Shown here: positions 42,678 through 51,122 of the stretch, in pieces
How the letters are laid out: each line of letters begins with the position of its first letter
Numbering within the stretch: the first letter of the stretch is position 1
IMG/VR virus record: IMGVR_UViG_3300035698_006643
Location: 1-64,000 of that record
Direction: 5' to 3' (one strand)
Origin: a virus
DNA length: 64,000 nt
Made by a program: the position numbers and the translations under genes
The notes under the pieces: generated by a model
The model's database searches: none
What the model was told of the DNA's origin: nothing
The model's input: the letters and a program-made list of their open reading frames with translations, nothing else

Positions 42678-43027
42678 GCCTTTGCCTTTGCCTCTGAAAC
42701 GTTCCATTGCTTCCCCATAATCCGCCGATGGGCATCGTCTTCATCAACGACTACACCGCCCCGGCGTTGAATCACGGTCAGGACAAGTGACTTGTATTGG
42801 GCCCCGACCACTTCTAGGTCCTGCCCTGTCTGGACCGTATCAGTCAAAAAAGAACGCTCCGTCATCGCTGACAGACCGTCCTTCTTATAGGCTTCGTAGG
42901 GGCTCCGATAGCGTTTGATAACAACGTGCATCCGACCCGATTCAGTGATTTTACCGCAGAAGTAAATTCCCATGACGGTTGTCGGGTTCCCACGTTTGTC
43001 GTTCATAACCAGCAAAACTTTGGCCAT
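42674..43027 (-). CDS. Hypothetical protein, 117 aa
   Basis: Small basic protein between the helicase side and the clamp-loader delta gene. It starts with strands (AKVLLVMNDKRGNPTTVMGI, then YFCGKITESGRMHVVIKRYR) and ends with a Lys-rich helix (EAKAKA). AGGGGG lies close before the ATG, and only three bases separate it from the delta gene stop. Possible replication accessory protein; no family recognised. Confidence 0.72.
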   Translation of the reverse strand: MAKVLLVMNDKRGNPTTVMGIYFCGKITESGRMHVVIKRYRSPYEAYKKDGLSAMTERSFLTDTVQTGQDLEVVGAQYKSLVLTVIQRRGGVVVDEDDAHRRIMGKQWNVSEAKAKA

Positions 43028-43030
43028 TTT

Positions 43031-44083
43031 CTAACCCCCTTCGTAGTCATATACAACTTCGAGGCGAGTTGTGCCCTTTTTTCTTCCAACGAGTTCCAGG
43101 ACAATGGCTTCGACTAAGAGGCGACCCTGTGACCCGGACTTCACTTTATAGTCAGCTTCACATAGACGGGCCAGGGCTTGTACCAGTACCATCGGCTTCA
43201 TTTTCCTCAGTTGCCTGAACATAATCTTCTCTACGACAAACTGAGGGAGGCTGACCATTTCAGCGATTTCTTCAAATGGCACATTCCGACTGGCCATTGT
43301 CAGAACCTTGAACCAGATAAGGACATTCCGCTGTAGAGCCCCTAGAATCAAAAGAGTAGGGTCACCCACTTCCAATGAAGTAGACTCGTAGATTGACTGG
43401 AGGGTCTTCATTGCAGAAGTAGCCCGCCGTTGAAGTATCATATCACACAGGTCAAAGGCGGTTAGATTTCGACGGTGGGTCATCACCTTCCAGAATTCAT
43501 CCGATGAAATCTGACGCCCATTGGCAAAAGTGAGGAGCTTCCGACACTCTGATTCAAGCCCAAAGAGGTCACTCCCGACATGTTCGTGGATTGCAAGACA
43601 CAATTCGTGCGGAAGATTCAGTCCCCTGTCCATCAGATATTCACTAATCCAGTCGGCATACTGGTTCACCTTCCGGTTAGCTACAAGCTTCTTTGCCTCA
43701 AAATGAACCCCAGAAGTCGCAGCAGCGGTCAAAAAAGCTCCACCCGCCCTTGACCCCTGACTCACTACAAAGACTGCCGTGGTGGTGTCACAGGGGTCGT
43801 CCAGATAGGCTTTTAGGTGTTTGTTCCGGTCTTTGACCTTCTCGACATACCAAACGAAAATGGCTACACGGGAAAATCCGGTCATAAAGAAGGGGCGGTG
43901 CTCCAGTTCAAGTAGGACTTCTCCACCCCTAGTCTTGTCCGTACACCACACGTCTGTTATCTGGTGGGTCCGTGACAGTCTTTCCCGAAGGTACTCCAGC
44001 GACTTGGCGTAGAAGTAGGGTTCATCACCAGACACAAGAATCGAATCAGGGGGCTTCAGCGGATTGATAGTAGCGATTGTCAC
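43031..44083 (-). CDS. holA: DNA polymerase III delta-like clamp-loader subunit (HolA-like)
   Basis: A 350-residue protein with the three-domain layout of HolA: a P-loop-like but non-ATPase domain (ILVSGDEPYFYAKSLEYLRE), the segment FSRVAIFVWYVEKVKD, TTTAVFVVSQGS, a central part with ADWISEYLMDRGLNLP, SDLFGLESECRKLLTFA (the delta family N-x-L-x(2)-E pattern) and a collar domain with TAFDLCDMILQR and LGALQRNVLIWFKVL. It opens the clamp ring. It starts with GTG overlapping the delta-prime TGA (GTGA). With DnaX, delta-prime and the clamp, the phage has a complete bacterial-type loader. Confidence 0.85.
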   Translation of the reverse strand: MTIATINPLKPPDSILVSGDEPYFYAKSLEYLRERLSRTHQITDVWCTDKTRGGEVLLELEHRPFFMTGFSRVAIFVWYVEKVKDRNKHLKAYLDDPCDTTTAVFVVSQGSRAGGAFLTAAATSGVHFEAKKLVANRKVNQYADWISEYLMDRGLNLPHELCLAIHEHVGSDLFGLESECRKLLTFANGRQISSDEFWKVMTHRRNLTAFDLCDMILQRRATSAMKTLQSIYESTSLEVGDPTLLILGALQRNVLIWFKVLTMASRNVPFEEIAEMVSLPQFVVEKIMFRQLRKMKPMVLVQALARLCEADYKVKSGSQGRLLVEAIVLELVGRKKGTTRLEVVYDYEGG

Positions 44084-44997
44084 TTTGACCCCCCCATACG
44101 AACCCGAACCCTGGACAGCACAATCAGGGTTTCCAACTGGAATCTCATATTGATTGGCCGACCCGAAATTTGAAAGAGGTTGCAGAACCCTTCGAGAACA
44201 TCGGCTGCCTTATCTCCGAACTCTGTACCTAGTTCCCGGTACAGGTCTATTCCATCCACACCTGACACAGCATCAAACCCGCCGGCACGAAACCGAATCA
44301 CGTCATTCAAAATGCTGACCATTTCCTGGAGGATTGGTAGCAAGGATTCGTCGGGGTACGTAGCTAGAACCTGACCAACATTTTCAAGTGGCCCTTTCAC
44401 TATCGCCTGAACCATAGCCATCGACCTTTTCCTGACTGACCCCAAAGACTTATTCATGTGGGCTAGGGCTCTACCGATTGAACCTTCTGCGTAGGCTAGA
44501 GCCGTCTTGACGTTACCGGCCTGTACCCCCCGACTGATTAGGAATGGAGTCAGGACTTCATCTGATAGACGGTAGAAGGGAATCGGGGCACACCTGGAAC
44601 GAACTGTGCCTGGAACATTATGAAGCTGATTGGTCACTAGAAAGAACCGGCACTGGGCTGGCCCCTCTTCAAGCGACTTCAATAGTGCATCTGCCCCAGC
44701 CGTTGTCATCCGGTCCACCCCTTCAATGACAAACAGCCGATAGGGAGCCCTGGGGATTAACGACATCAACCCCAGGAGCTCCCGCACCTGAGCAATCTTG
44801 AGGGAATTGCCGTCGGGCTTGAACCAGTGTACGTCTTCGTGGGGACCTTTCCCGTACAGTTCAAGGACGACTTTCTTCACGACAGTCCGCTTTCCGACCC
44901 CTTCATCCCCGTACAGAAGAAAGGAGACCGTATCAGACTGTTGAAAGCCGTCCTTTAGCCGCTGGTAGGCTACTTCGTGTCCAACTACCTTGGGCAT
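44080..44997 (-). CDS. holB: DNA polymerase III delta-prime-like clamp-loader subunit (HolB-like)
   Basis: A 305-residue AAA+ protein. MPKVVGHEVAYQRLKDGFQQ is the usual opening. Its Walker A region reads YGDEGVGKRTVVKK, still ATP-binding-like although bacterial delta-prime does not hydrolyse ATP. Then VFVIEGVDRMTTAGADALLK (the sensor and Walker B region without the usual catalytic Glu), FFLVTNQLHNV and TVRSRCAPIPF (SRC) follow. The C-terminal part is helical. The start at 44997 overlaps the zinc-ribbon gene stop as TAATG; the frame upstream to 45123 lies in that gene. It is coupled to delta. Confidence 0.88.
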   Translation of the reverse strand: MPKVVGHEVAYQRLKDGFQQSDTVSFLLYGDEGVGKRTVVKKVVLELYGKGPHEDVHWFKPDGNSLKIAQVRELLGLMSLIPRAPYRLFVIEGVDRMTTAGADALLKSLEEGPAQCRFFLVTNQLHNVPGTVRSRCAPIPFYRLSDEVLTPFLISRGVQAGNVKTALAYAEGSIGRALAHMNKSLGSVRKRSMAMVQAIVKGPLENVGQVLATYPDESLLPILQEMVSILNDVIRFRAGGFDAVSGVDGIDLYRELGTEFGDKAADVLEGFCNLFQISGRPINMRFQLETLIVLSRVRVRMGGSK

Positions 44998-45200
44998 TAG
45001 TGATTGAAACCCCCGCCGACCTGGACGGAATAGGTGTACCCACACTCGGCACACTTGAACCGGGTGCATCCACCCACCTGTGAAGTCGTACATCGGATAC
45101 TGGTACAACCAGGCCGACGGCACGCAGCGTGAACATACTTCTCATCCGGTTTAGGGTCACGACCTTCTCTTGGGATTGACGGAACTCGGTTGTCTGACAT
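44997..45200 (-). CDS. Small zinc-ribbon protein, 67 aa
   Basis: A 67-residue protein with a basic, Pro-rich start (PSIPREGRDPKPDEKYVHAA) and six cysteines in a tight region (CRRPGCTSIRCTTSQ and FKCAECGY), fitting a zinc ribbon or double-knuckle. Similar small zinc proteins in phages act as transcription or replication adaptors. GAGGAGG precedes the ATG and the stop overlaps delta-prime. A TTGTATAGT element lies about 36 bases upstream. The family is unclear. Confidence 0.82.
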   Translation of the reverse strand: MSDNRVPSIPREGRDPKPDEKYVHAACRRPGCTSIRCTTSQVGGCTRFKCAECGYTYSVQVGGGFNH

Positions 45201-45230
45201 TGGAACCTCCTCAGTTAATGTCCATGATTA

Positions 45231-45644
45231 CTATACAAAGATACGGGTGAGTTCCGTTTGAATTTTTGACCTGAAGGCGTCTGGGTCGTAGGTAATCAAC
45301 CGAAGATTGATTGGAGTTCTCGGATTGAAGCGGTGTTGAACACGGGTAGCGGACTTAGGTTTCAAGTAGGTACCCAGACGATAGGGCATTGAAGACGAAG
45401 GAACCGCTGGACCCCCCACTTCATCTTCACCGTCTGAAATCGTTTCAGGGTCGTACAGAATGTTATCCATCAAAAGGTTCCAGTCGTCGATATGAAGGGT
45501 CATCTGGAACCTAGTGCCACTGATGATGGCTACCTTCACCGTTCCAACCCTTGAAACCTTTGCAGTCAACTGATGCCGAAGAAGTCCAATGATGACTCCC
45601 GGCAAGGTAGCCACAGCTTCAGTTGATGTCAGTCTGTTTACCAT
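45231..45644 (-). CDS. Hypothetical protein, about 137 aa
   Basis: Unknown. The frame is open to 45755, but the ATG at 45644 (MVNRLTSTEAV) has AGGGG seven bases before it and the upstream stretch is not clearly coding. A strand-rich first half (GTVKVAIISGTRFQMTLHID) precedes an acidic turn (ISDGEDEVGG) and a basic end (LKPKSATRVQHRFNPRTPIN). It is the last gene before the long gene-free stretch. The actual start is uncertain. Confidence 0.6.
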   Translation of the reverse strand: MVNRLTSTEAVATLPGVIIGLLRHQLTAKVSRVGTVKVAIISGTRFQMTLHIDDWNLLMDNILYDPETISDGEDEVGGPAVPSSSMPYRLGTYLKPKSATRVQHRFNPRTPINLRLITYDPDAFRSKIQTELTRIFV

Positions 45645-46365
45645 TGAAGCACCCCTACCACCTGAAATCCATAAATCCATTACCGCTGAAATCCCTTGAC
45701 TTCCCCATCTTCCTTGATGAAACTGGTTCCCGGTTGGACGAATCATCCTTTTCATCGTTCAACTGAGGCCCGAAGGGGAGGACCTAGAGGCAATGTTGAT
45801 GATGCAATATCACATTGAACCGACAAATGATTTCGAGTCACTTCGATTTCTATCACCTATGCTATCAGGGGCAGCTTCACGGGATGATGATTCACGAATG
45901 AATCGAAGCCGCCATTTGGGGGGAAAGCTCTTAGGGCTTCCACGGAAGGATTACGGAATGAATACCCCCAAGGGAAAGTGTCTGATTCAGAAGGGACTTA
46001 ATCATGAATCCGATAGGACGAACCAGGTTCCCAACCTGGCTGGCCCTATTACAAGTGAAAAAGGAAAAGGGACTGTGCATCCAGATACCTTAACTAAATT
46101 AACTTGTAATGACTTTTCTTCCTACCCGTTAAATTTCAGTGCTGAAGAAGATGATGTGATGATGATTCCAGTTACAGTAGTTAGCGTAGCGATAATGACA
46201 AGCGAGAGACGCAGTCAGGGTTAACCTGTCAGGAAGGGTTTTAGGTACCTTCAACTGCAAAATCACCTGAATTGAAGCGGGTTTCCTTCATCGAAGTCGC
46301 TTCCTCACACACCCCCATTTACGCCCGAAGTGTATTCAAACAACAAGTGAGGTAGGATTTGGGTT
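45645..46365. other. Gene-free stretch of about 720 bases; possible control or replication region
   Basis: No convincing gene on either strand. The + strand frame at 45793-46224 has no ribosome site and odd composition. It holds a perfect hairpin (CCAGGTT-CCC-AACCTGG, 46023-46039), a near-palindrome CAGGGTTAACCTG (46215-46227), AT-rich stretches (around 46087-46135) and similar short words such as GAATGAATCG (45896) and GAATGAATAC (45956). Set within the replication genes, it could be an origin or promoter area; I see no classical DnaA boxes or clear iterons. Confidence 0.4.
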
Positions 46366-46857
46366 CTATCGGGCGGTAGGAGCCTTGGGGAAGCTGACTC
46401 TGGGTTCATTCGTCTTGTATTCAATCGAAGCCGCCACCTTGATTTTGACTGGACTGTTCAACACAGATGCACTCAGGGATTCATCGAAGGTCTTCTTTGG
46501 GGTGTAAGTCGTCTTCGTCTCGAACAGCTTGTCGAAGACTTCATCACCAAGCTGTTCCTTAATCGCATCAATGTCAGCACCTTTCTTGATGACGACTTTC
46601 GTGTCAGTGAAGGTAACGGATACCACCCCAAGCTTCCCATCAAGAACTGCTTGCCGGTCGGTTGGATTCAATTCAACGAGTCCACGCTGTCGAAGTGTCC
46701 CTTTCAGGATGTCCTGCTTCCCTTTAGCGTTCTTTATCATCCAGTCAAGGGCTGTACCCTGGTCAATGTCAGAATCACCGGCTACTTCAAGCAAAGCAGC
46801 GAGGCTACTCCCAATCACGGTCTTGATTTGTTTCGTCAGGTTTTTGTCTTCAGCCAT
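46366..46857 (-). CDS. Hypothetical protein, 163 aa
   Basis: Unknown. An N-terminal helical half (KQIKTVIGSSLAALLEVAG, ALDWMIKNAKGKQDILKG) is followed by strands (KLGVVSVTFTDTKVVIKKG) and a basic tail. It starts with ATG overlapping the upstream TAA (TAATG), so it is coupled to the small gene before it. It precedes the gene-free stretch and has no hairpin terminator directly after it that I can see. Confidence 0.75.
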   Translation of the reverse strand: MAEDKNLTKQIKTVIGSSLAALLEVAGDSDIDQGTALDWMIKNAKGKQDILKGTLRQRGLVELNPTDRQAVLDGKLGVVSVTFTDTKVVIKKGADIDAIKEQLGDEVFDKLFETKTTYTPKKTFDESLSASVLNSPVKIKVAASIEYKTNEPRVSFPKAPTAR

Positions 46858-47177
46858 TAGATGTCCCTCTTGAATGATGGTGTTGCTGTAGTCGGGTCAT
46901 CAACCATGTCAATGACCTCAGACGCCATGACCCCATCGGTTTTTACGTCAGCGTCTCGAATCAACTGAGCCCTTCGTTCTAGGGCTTCAATTCGTAGTTG
47001 TTCCTGGGTTTCAATTTCATCACCGACGACAGATACAAGAATTGCAGTCCTAACCCGGCACTGGTCAGTGAAGTCACAGAATTCTTCTGAGCATTCTTCA
47101 ACGGCAGCGTCAAAGTTCCCATAGCAAGGAACGATGGCTTTGATTTCGTTGTCGGTCATTTGTTCAAGCTTCTTCAT
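46857..47177 (-). CDS. Hypothetical protein, 106 aa
   Basis: Small acidic protein with four Cys residues (VPCYGNFDAAVEECSEEFCD and QCRVRT) near the N-terminus, which may bind metal, followed by a long helix (IETQEQLRIEALERRAQLIR). It lies eight bases after the VWA protein gene stop and is presumably co-transcribed with the CobT/CobS-like pair; its pattern could suit a small adaptor to that pair, but this is speculation. Confidence 0.72.
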   Translation of the reverse strand: MKKLEQMTDNEIKAIVPCYGNFDAAVEECSEEFCDFTDQCRVRTAILVSVVGDEIETQEQLRIEALERRAQLIRDADVKTDGVMASEVIDMVDDPTTATPSFKRDI

Positions 47178-47184
47178 CAGGTAC

Positions 47185-49494
47185 CTATACAGTGGCCCTC
47201 AGTTTGTAATCAACGAGGAGTTCATTCAGTTTTTGGCACAATGCCATCGGAAGCTGGTCCATACTCTCTTCAAGTATGTAGTCCGGGAAGATGGTACTAA
47301 GGTAACTACAATTCCCGCCAGCCCCCACGCCGATGACGTGGATGCCCATACTTTTGGCTTCATCGCACATCCGGCGGATGATACTGAAGTACCTAGCGTT
47401 CTGTTCAGGGTCAGGGTCAGGATTGCCATAGCCGTAGTACGGAGTACCGTCTGTGATAACGAAGACCACCTTGCGGTCTTCTGGACGATTCATCACCGCT
47501 TTGACCGCCGCTTCTACCCCTTCACAAAGGGGCGTGTACGAATCAGTGCGGGTGCATCCAAGGCGATTCTTGACAGCCTGGTAGGATTCACCCCAATCCT
47601 TGTAGATACGGTAACGGACACCAACCATCCGATGGAACCTTTTGTTCACTTCCTGTAGGTCCATTCCAGGAACAATGCTGTCTACATTATCCCTGGGATT
47701 ATTACCATCCTGGGGGGTTCCCCACCCAAACAGGAACGAAGGGATGTTCACTTGCGACAGCGGCTCAGATAGACTGATTGCGATTTGACGGGCGATATTG
47801 GCATCCATAGACCCCGATTCATCCAGGGACACAGCCACACAAGTGGACTTCTTAGGGGACAGTATCTTCTGTCGGAAGGAACGGGGGTTTTCTTCGGTGA
47901 CGACTCGGTGAGCATTCCTTGGGTCAAATCGTCCCCGGACTTGCTTCCTCACAGTGCGAGACTTTCGCATCCCAAGAAGCGTGTTCACGAACCGCTGTCT
48001 GTAATAGCTGATTTGTTTCAGCACTTCCTGACGTGAAGCTTCATAGGCCGAAGCATCCGTTTCAGTTACGTAGTGGACTTCGTCAAATTCTGTCGTTAAA
48101 GGGTACATCGAAGTCTGACTTGAAGCCTGTCCCTGTGACCCCTTCTGGGATTCTTCGACAAGGTCTGTTAATGCCTTCAGGACATCCCTGCCCCGGACAT
48201 TCAATTCAACTGGAGTCCCAGATTCATCCGTTCCCTCTTCTATCAAGTCTTTGAGTAATTCAGCAACTTTGGACTGGAGGTCCCCTTCAGAAACTCTAGG
48301 ACTGTCACCACTAGAGTTTTCACCCGATTGAGGCCCAGCGTCTGGAGAAGGGCTTGATTGCCCTGAATTGCCCTGTTCTGTTCCTTCAGACCCTGGTTCT
48401 TCGCCCTTTTCTCCCTGTCCTTCGCCCTTTTCTTCCCCTTCATCCTTTGAAGGGTCAGATTCCGTGTCTTTCATCAGGTCGTCAAGCAAGTCATTCAGTG
48501 AATCCGCATCAAGTTCTTCGTCGTCCTTGTTCTCACTATCTCCTTTTTGTCCCTTTCCTTTCCCCCCTTTACCTTTCCCCTTGCTGTCCTGATTGGGGTC
48601 GTCCTCACCGGCACAATCCTGTTCTTCGTCCTGGTCACCAGTACTACTGTCCTCTTGCTGGTCTTGCTGGTCTTCTTTCCTTTTCTGGAACAGGTCGTGA
48701 AGCCGGTTACAAGTCTGCATCACTAAGGCCAGTGTCCCATAGGAAGATTCGGACTTGACCGCATCTGCCAGGATGTCTTCAAAGTTGTCTTTCACGAATT
48801 GAAGTACTGTTGGGGTGTAGTACTCGGATAGGTCAATAGGGTCTGGCTCGTAGTTCACATTCAGTAGCAAGTCTCGGATGCAACAGGATACCTGAGCCAT
48901 TGCCTGACCGTCACCGGTTGCTGGGCTGGACTTTTCAATGGCAAGGATGAATAGAGCCAGTTCCTTTAGCTGCCGTCTGGCCCCACGATGCCTTAGACAT
49001 TCAAGCCGTTCTACCATTTCATCTTCGTAGATGCCCACCCACTTCTGGAAGCCCTGCTTGGAATAGTCAACTTCCTTCTTCCAGTGCATACGGATGAAGG
49101 AATTCAGTTCAGCTTGGTCTAATCTCCCACGCTGACTGAAAAGGCTGTGTGCGATTTCGTGTTTGATGCCACCTTCAAGGGCGTTGATCATCTCCTGGGT
49201 CAAATCGGAATCTGGTGGGGTCCTTGCGATAACGATAGTGTTGTTCCCGTGTGTCTTTACCTGTCGTTGAATCTCTTGTTCTGACAGGAAAGCGATACTT
49301 GATACAGTAGAAGGGCCTGGGAACGCACCGGGGTTGTCCTTCATCCAGGTCTCAATACGCTCACTGAAAGGAAGGAACGTGAAGTCGTTGAAGTTGTAGA
49401 ATTCAACCCCCTGCGAAATCAGCCGCACATCCGCATCAGCCGCAAGGATTCGTGCCACACGTTCATGGGTGTATTCAAAGTATTTACGGGACAT
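47185..49494 (-). CDS. CobT-like VWA-domain protein with an HExxH motif
   Basis: A 769-residue protein. The N-terminal domain includes GGIKHEIAHSLFSQRG, where HEIAH (112-116) has the zinc metallopeptidase-like HExxH pattern. A long acidic Lys/Glu/Gly/Ser linker lies at about 275-420. The C-terminal VWA domain has a complete MIDAS: VSLDESGSMD (about 555-564), SYTPLCEG for the threonine ligand, and FVITDGTPY for the aspartate. This layout resembles CobT of the aerobic cobaltochelatase and other VWA partners of MoxR-type ATPases. It probably works with the AAA+ protein encoded next to it to remodel a target. A cobalt-insertion role is possible but not shown. AGGAG precedes the ATG. Confidence 0.82.
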   Translation of the reverse strand: MSRKYFEYTHERVARILAADADVRLISQGVEFYNFNDFTFLPFSERIETWMKDNPGAFPGPSTVSSIAFLSEQEIQRQVKTHGNNTIVIARTPPDSDLTQEMINALEGGIKHEIAHSLFSQRGRLDQAELNSFIRMHWKKEVDYSKQGFQKWVGIYEDEMVERLECLRHRGARRQLKELALFILAIEKSSPATGDGQAMAQVSCCIRDLLLNVNYEPDPIDLSEYYTPTVLQFVKDNFEDILADAVKSESSYGTLALVMQTCNRLHDLFQKRKEDQQDQQEDSSTGDQDEEQDCAGEDDPNQDSKGKGKGGKGKGQKGDSENKDDEELDADSLNDLLDDLMKDTESDPSKDEGEEKGEGQGEKGEEPGSEGTEQGNSGQSSPSPDAGPQSGENSSGDSPRVSEGDLQSKVAELLKDLIEEGTDESGTPVELNVRGRDVLKALTDLVEESQKGSQGQASSQTSMYPLTTEFDEVHYVTETDASAYEASRQEVLKQISYYRQRFVNTLLGMRKSRTVRKQVRGRFDPRNAHRVVTEENPRSFRQKILSPKKSTCVAVSLDESGSMDANIARQIAISLSEPLSQVNIPSFLFGWGTPQDGNNPRDNVDSIVPGMDLQEVNKRFHRMVGVRYRIYKDWGESYQAVKNRLGCTRTDSYTPLCEGVEAAVKAVMNRPEDRKVVFVITDGTPYYGYGNPDPDPEQNARYFSIIRRMCDEAKSMGIHVIGVGAGGNCSYLSTIFPDYILEESMDQLPMALCQKLNELLVDYKLRATV

Positions 49495-49503
49495 AGGGGT
49501 CTC

Positions 49504-50667
49504 CTAGAAGTTGCTTTCAACGAGCCGCTTCAAGATTTCACGGGTTTCACCGGAGTACCAATCCAGAATCGTTTGAGAAGCCGCTTCCCTAGCCAGTTCG
49601 TCAAGATTCTGGGAAGAACCTGAGTCCTTCGTGAAGTCGAACAAGTCTTCCAGAGCCTCCAGAAAATTTACCATCGGGCGATGACCGAAGTTGATTAGGA
49701 TAGACTTGTCGTCAATGGCCTGACGGATGTCATTGGAAAGGCCAATCAAACTGGACAGAATCCCCGGCATCTTGGCTTCAATGTTTGGGAACTTGTGTGT
49801 CAGAATCTTTCGCTCGAATTCCTCTGACATATATTCCATTTTTACGACTCGATGGTACCGGTCGAGAAGGGACGTGTCTTGAACTTCCACAGAAGAAAAC
49901 AGACCCGTATCATCCCCCCGTCCACTAGAGTTAGCCGTTGCCCAGATTACAGTTTCAGGGTGAACATCAACCCACGTGTTGCACTCAGGGATGAACGCTT
50001 GACGGGCTTCTGAATCAAGAATCGACCGAAGCACTTCTGCAATGGCAGCGGGGGCCCTATCAGCATCATCCATCACAATGAAGACTGGACGACGTTTCCC
50101 GGTCACAGGGTCCAATCTGCCTTGAAGGTCTTCGGCCAATGTCCCCAACTTAGGAACGGTTGTCCCTTCAACGACTTCGATAGTCCCCAGTGTGATTTCG
50201 ATGTCCAGATTGTCACGAAGATTGTAGAGGCTGAACTCGTAGTTCAAGTCAGCAGCAATAGCCCGACCCATAGCCGTCTTACCTGTACCGGCTGCCCCCC
50301 AGACATAGATGTTTCGGGGCTGACCAGCCTGACAGCGTTTCAGCATCAACGCTGCAATGCGGGCTTGATTAGGCGGATATTCATACATTGACGGACGCTT
50401 TGACCCACGGAGAACTGATGCGGGACTTTTCTTCAACCGGACACCAGCAATGCTAATCGTGTCTTTGTAACGTTTAGACCCTTCGCGTTTGGGTGCCTTT
50501 TGGAAGTGTTGTTTTTTGGCTTCATCCGTTGCCCAAGGGGCTCCAGGATAGGAATCAACGTATTGACTAACGGACATTGAATGTTCCGTTCGTAGGTGGT
50601 CTACGAGAACTGGGCTTTCAAAGTCGCACCCAGGTACCCGACATTTGACTGTTTTCATTGTAGGCAT
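49504..50667 (-). CDS. CobS/MoxR-like AAA+ ATPase with N-terminal zinc finger
   Basis: A 387-residue ATPase. The N-terminal 45 residues are a Ros/MucR-like zinc finger (VKCRVPGCDF, then HLRTEHSMSVSQYVDSYPGA). The AAA+ core has Walker A IYVWGAAGTGKTAMG, Walker B PVFIVMDDADRAP, sensor 1 TVIWATANSSGRGD and a DRYHR arginine-finger region. It resembles CobS, which hydrolyses ATP for CobT-mediated metal insertion, and MoxR proteins that act with VWA partners. It lies ten bases upstream of the VWA gene, so the two form a working pair. AAGGG precedes the ATG. A shared promoter-like element (see 50691) is just upstream. Confidence 0.85.
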   Translation of the reverse strand: MPTMKTVKCRVPGCDFESPVLVDHLRTEHSMSVSQYVDSYPGAPWATDEAKKQHFQKAPKREGSKRYKDTISIAGVRLKKSPASVLRGSKRPSMYEYPPNQARIAALMLKRCQAGQPRNIYVWGAAGTGKTAMGRAIAADLNYEFSLYNLRDNLDIEITLGTIEVVEGTTVPKLGTLAEDLQGRLDPVTGKRRPVFIVMDDADRAPAAIAEVLRSILDSEARQAFIPECNTWVDVHPETVIWATANSSGRGDDTGLFSSVEVQDTSLLDRYHRVVKMEYMSEEFERKILTHKFPNIEAKMPGILSSLIGLSNDIRQAIDDKSILINFGHRPMVNFLEALEDLFDFTKDSGSSQNLDELAREAASQTILDWYSGETREILKRLVESNF

Positions 50668-50690
50668 TGAACCCTTCTGGTTGTTCTATA

Positions 50691-50722
50691 GTAGATACAC
50701 TCTGGCTCTGGAGTTATGCCCT
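50691..50722 (-). promoter_or_regulatory. Shared promoter-like element (GGGCAYAACTC ... GAGTGTATCTAC class)
   Basis: The minus strand reads GGGCATAACTC, then 8 variable bases, then GAGTGTATCTAC before the AAA+ gene at 50667. The element at 56611-56642 is the same length and nearly identical, and 53077-53108 is a looser copy with one base less. The TGTAT block sits at a -10-like place and GGGCA at a -35-like place, 17 bases apart. Probably a phage-specific promoter. Confidence 0.6.
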
Positions 50723-50726
50723 ATTT

Positions 50727-51074
50727 TTAGAGCAGGGGGAATACCGGGATGGAGTTCATCTTCTTGTCTTCGAGTTTGAAGCAAGTCTGGGCGGCGTCAA
50801 TCAGTGCCTGAAGGTCCATGACTACGTCTTCCAGGCACAAGTAGTAAGATTGAGCCCCACGGTACAGTATAACTGGGACAGTCAGGGATGCCGGCAATAG
50901 GAGCTTGTACTGGAAGGACGCCTGACTGAATATGAAAGTGTGGTAGCTTGCCCCGAGGGTCTCTTCCTCAAAGATACCGGCGTACCCCCAGTCAGACCGT
51001 TTCTCAAGGAACTGAACAAACCTTTTCCAGAACTCCAGCTTGAAAATCGGGATGACACAGATGGCACTCCCCAT
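50727..51074 (-). CDS. Hypothetical protein, 115 aa
   Basis: Unknown small protein rich in aromatic residues and beta strands (GSAICVIPIFKLEFW, YHTFIFSQASFQYKLLLPAS, VPVILYRGAQSYYLCL), ending VFPLL. No good ribosome binding site is seen before the ATG at 51074, so the start is uncertain. It is the last gene before the promoter of the AAA+/VWA pair. A soluble, compact fold seems likely. Confidence 0.62.
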   Translation of the reverse strand: MGSAICVIPIFKLEFWKRFVQFLEKRSDWGYAGIFEEETLGASYHTFIFSQASFQYKLLLPASLTVPVILYRGAQSYYLCLEDVVMDLQALIDAAQTCFKLEDKKMNSIPVFPLL

Positions 51075-51122
51075 CTTGAAAAGCTTTTCACTGTCAGGCT
51101 GTGCTTGTAAGTGGATAATGGG

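Noticed and set aside
46023-46039. tRNA-like anticodon arm (CCAGG, TTCCCAA, CCTGG)
   Set aside because: The hairpin has a 7-base loop like an anticodon arm on either strand, but there is no D-arm, T-arm or acceptor stem around it.
45793-46224. + strand frame of 143 codons in the gene-free stretch
   Set aside because: No ribosome binding site, no family resemblance, and codon usage unlike the phage genes; left as non-coding with low certainty.
48354-48758. + strand frames opposite the VWA protein linker
   Set aside because: They are mirror frames of the low-complexity acidic linker, which generates long false frames.
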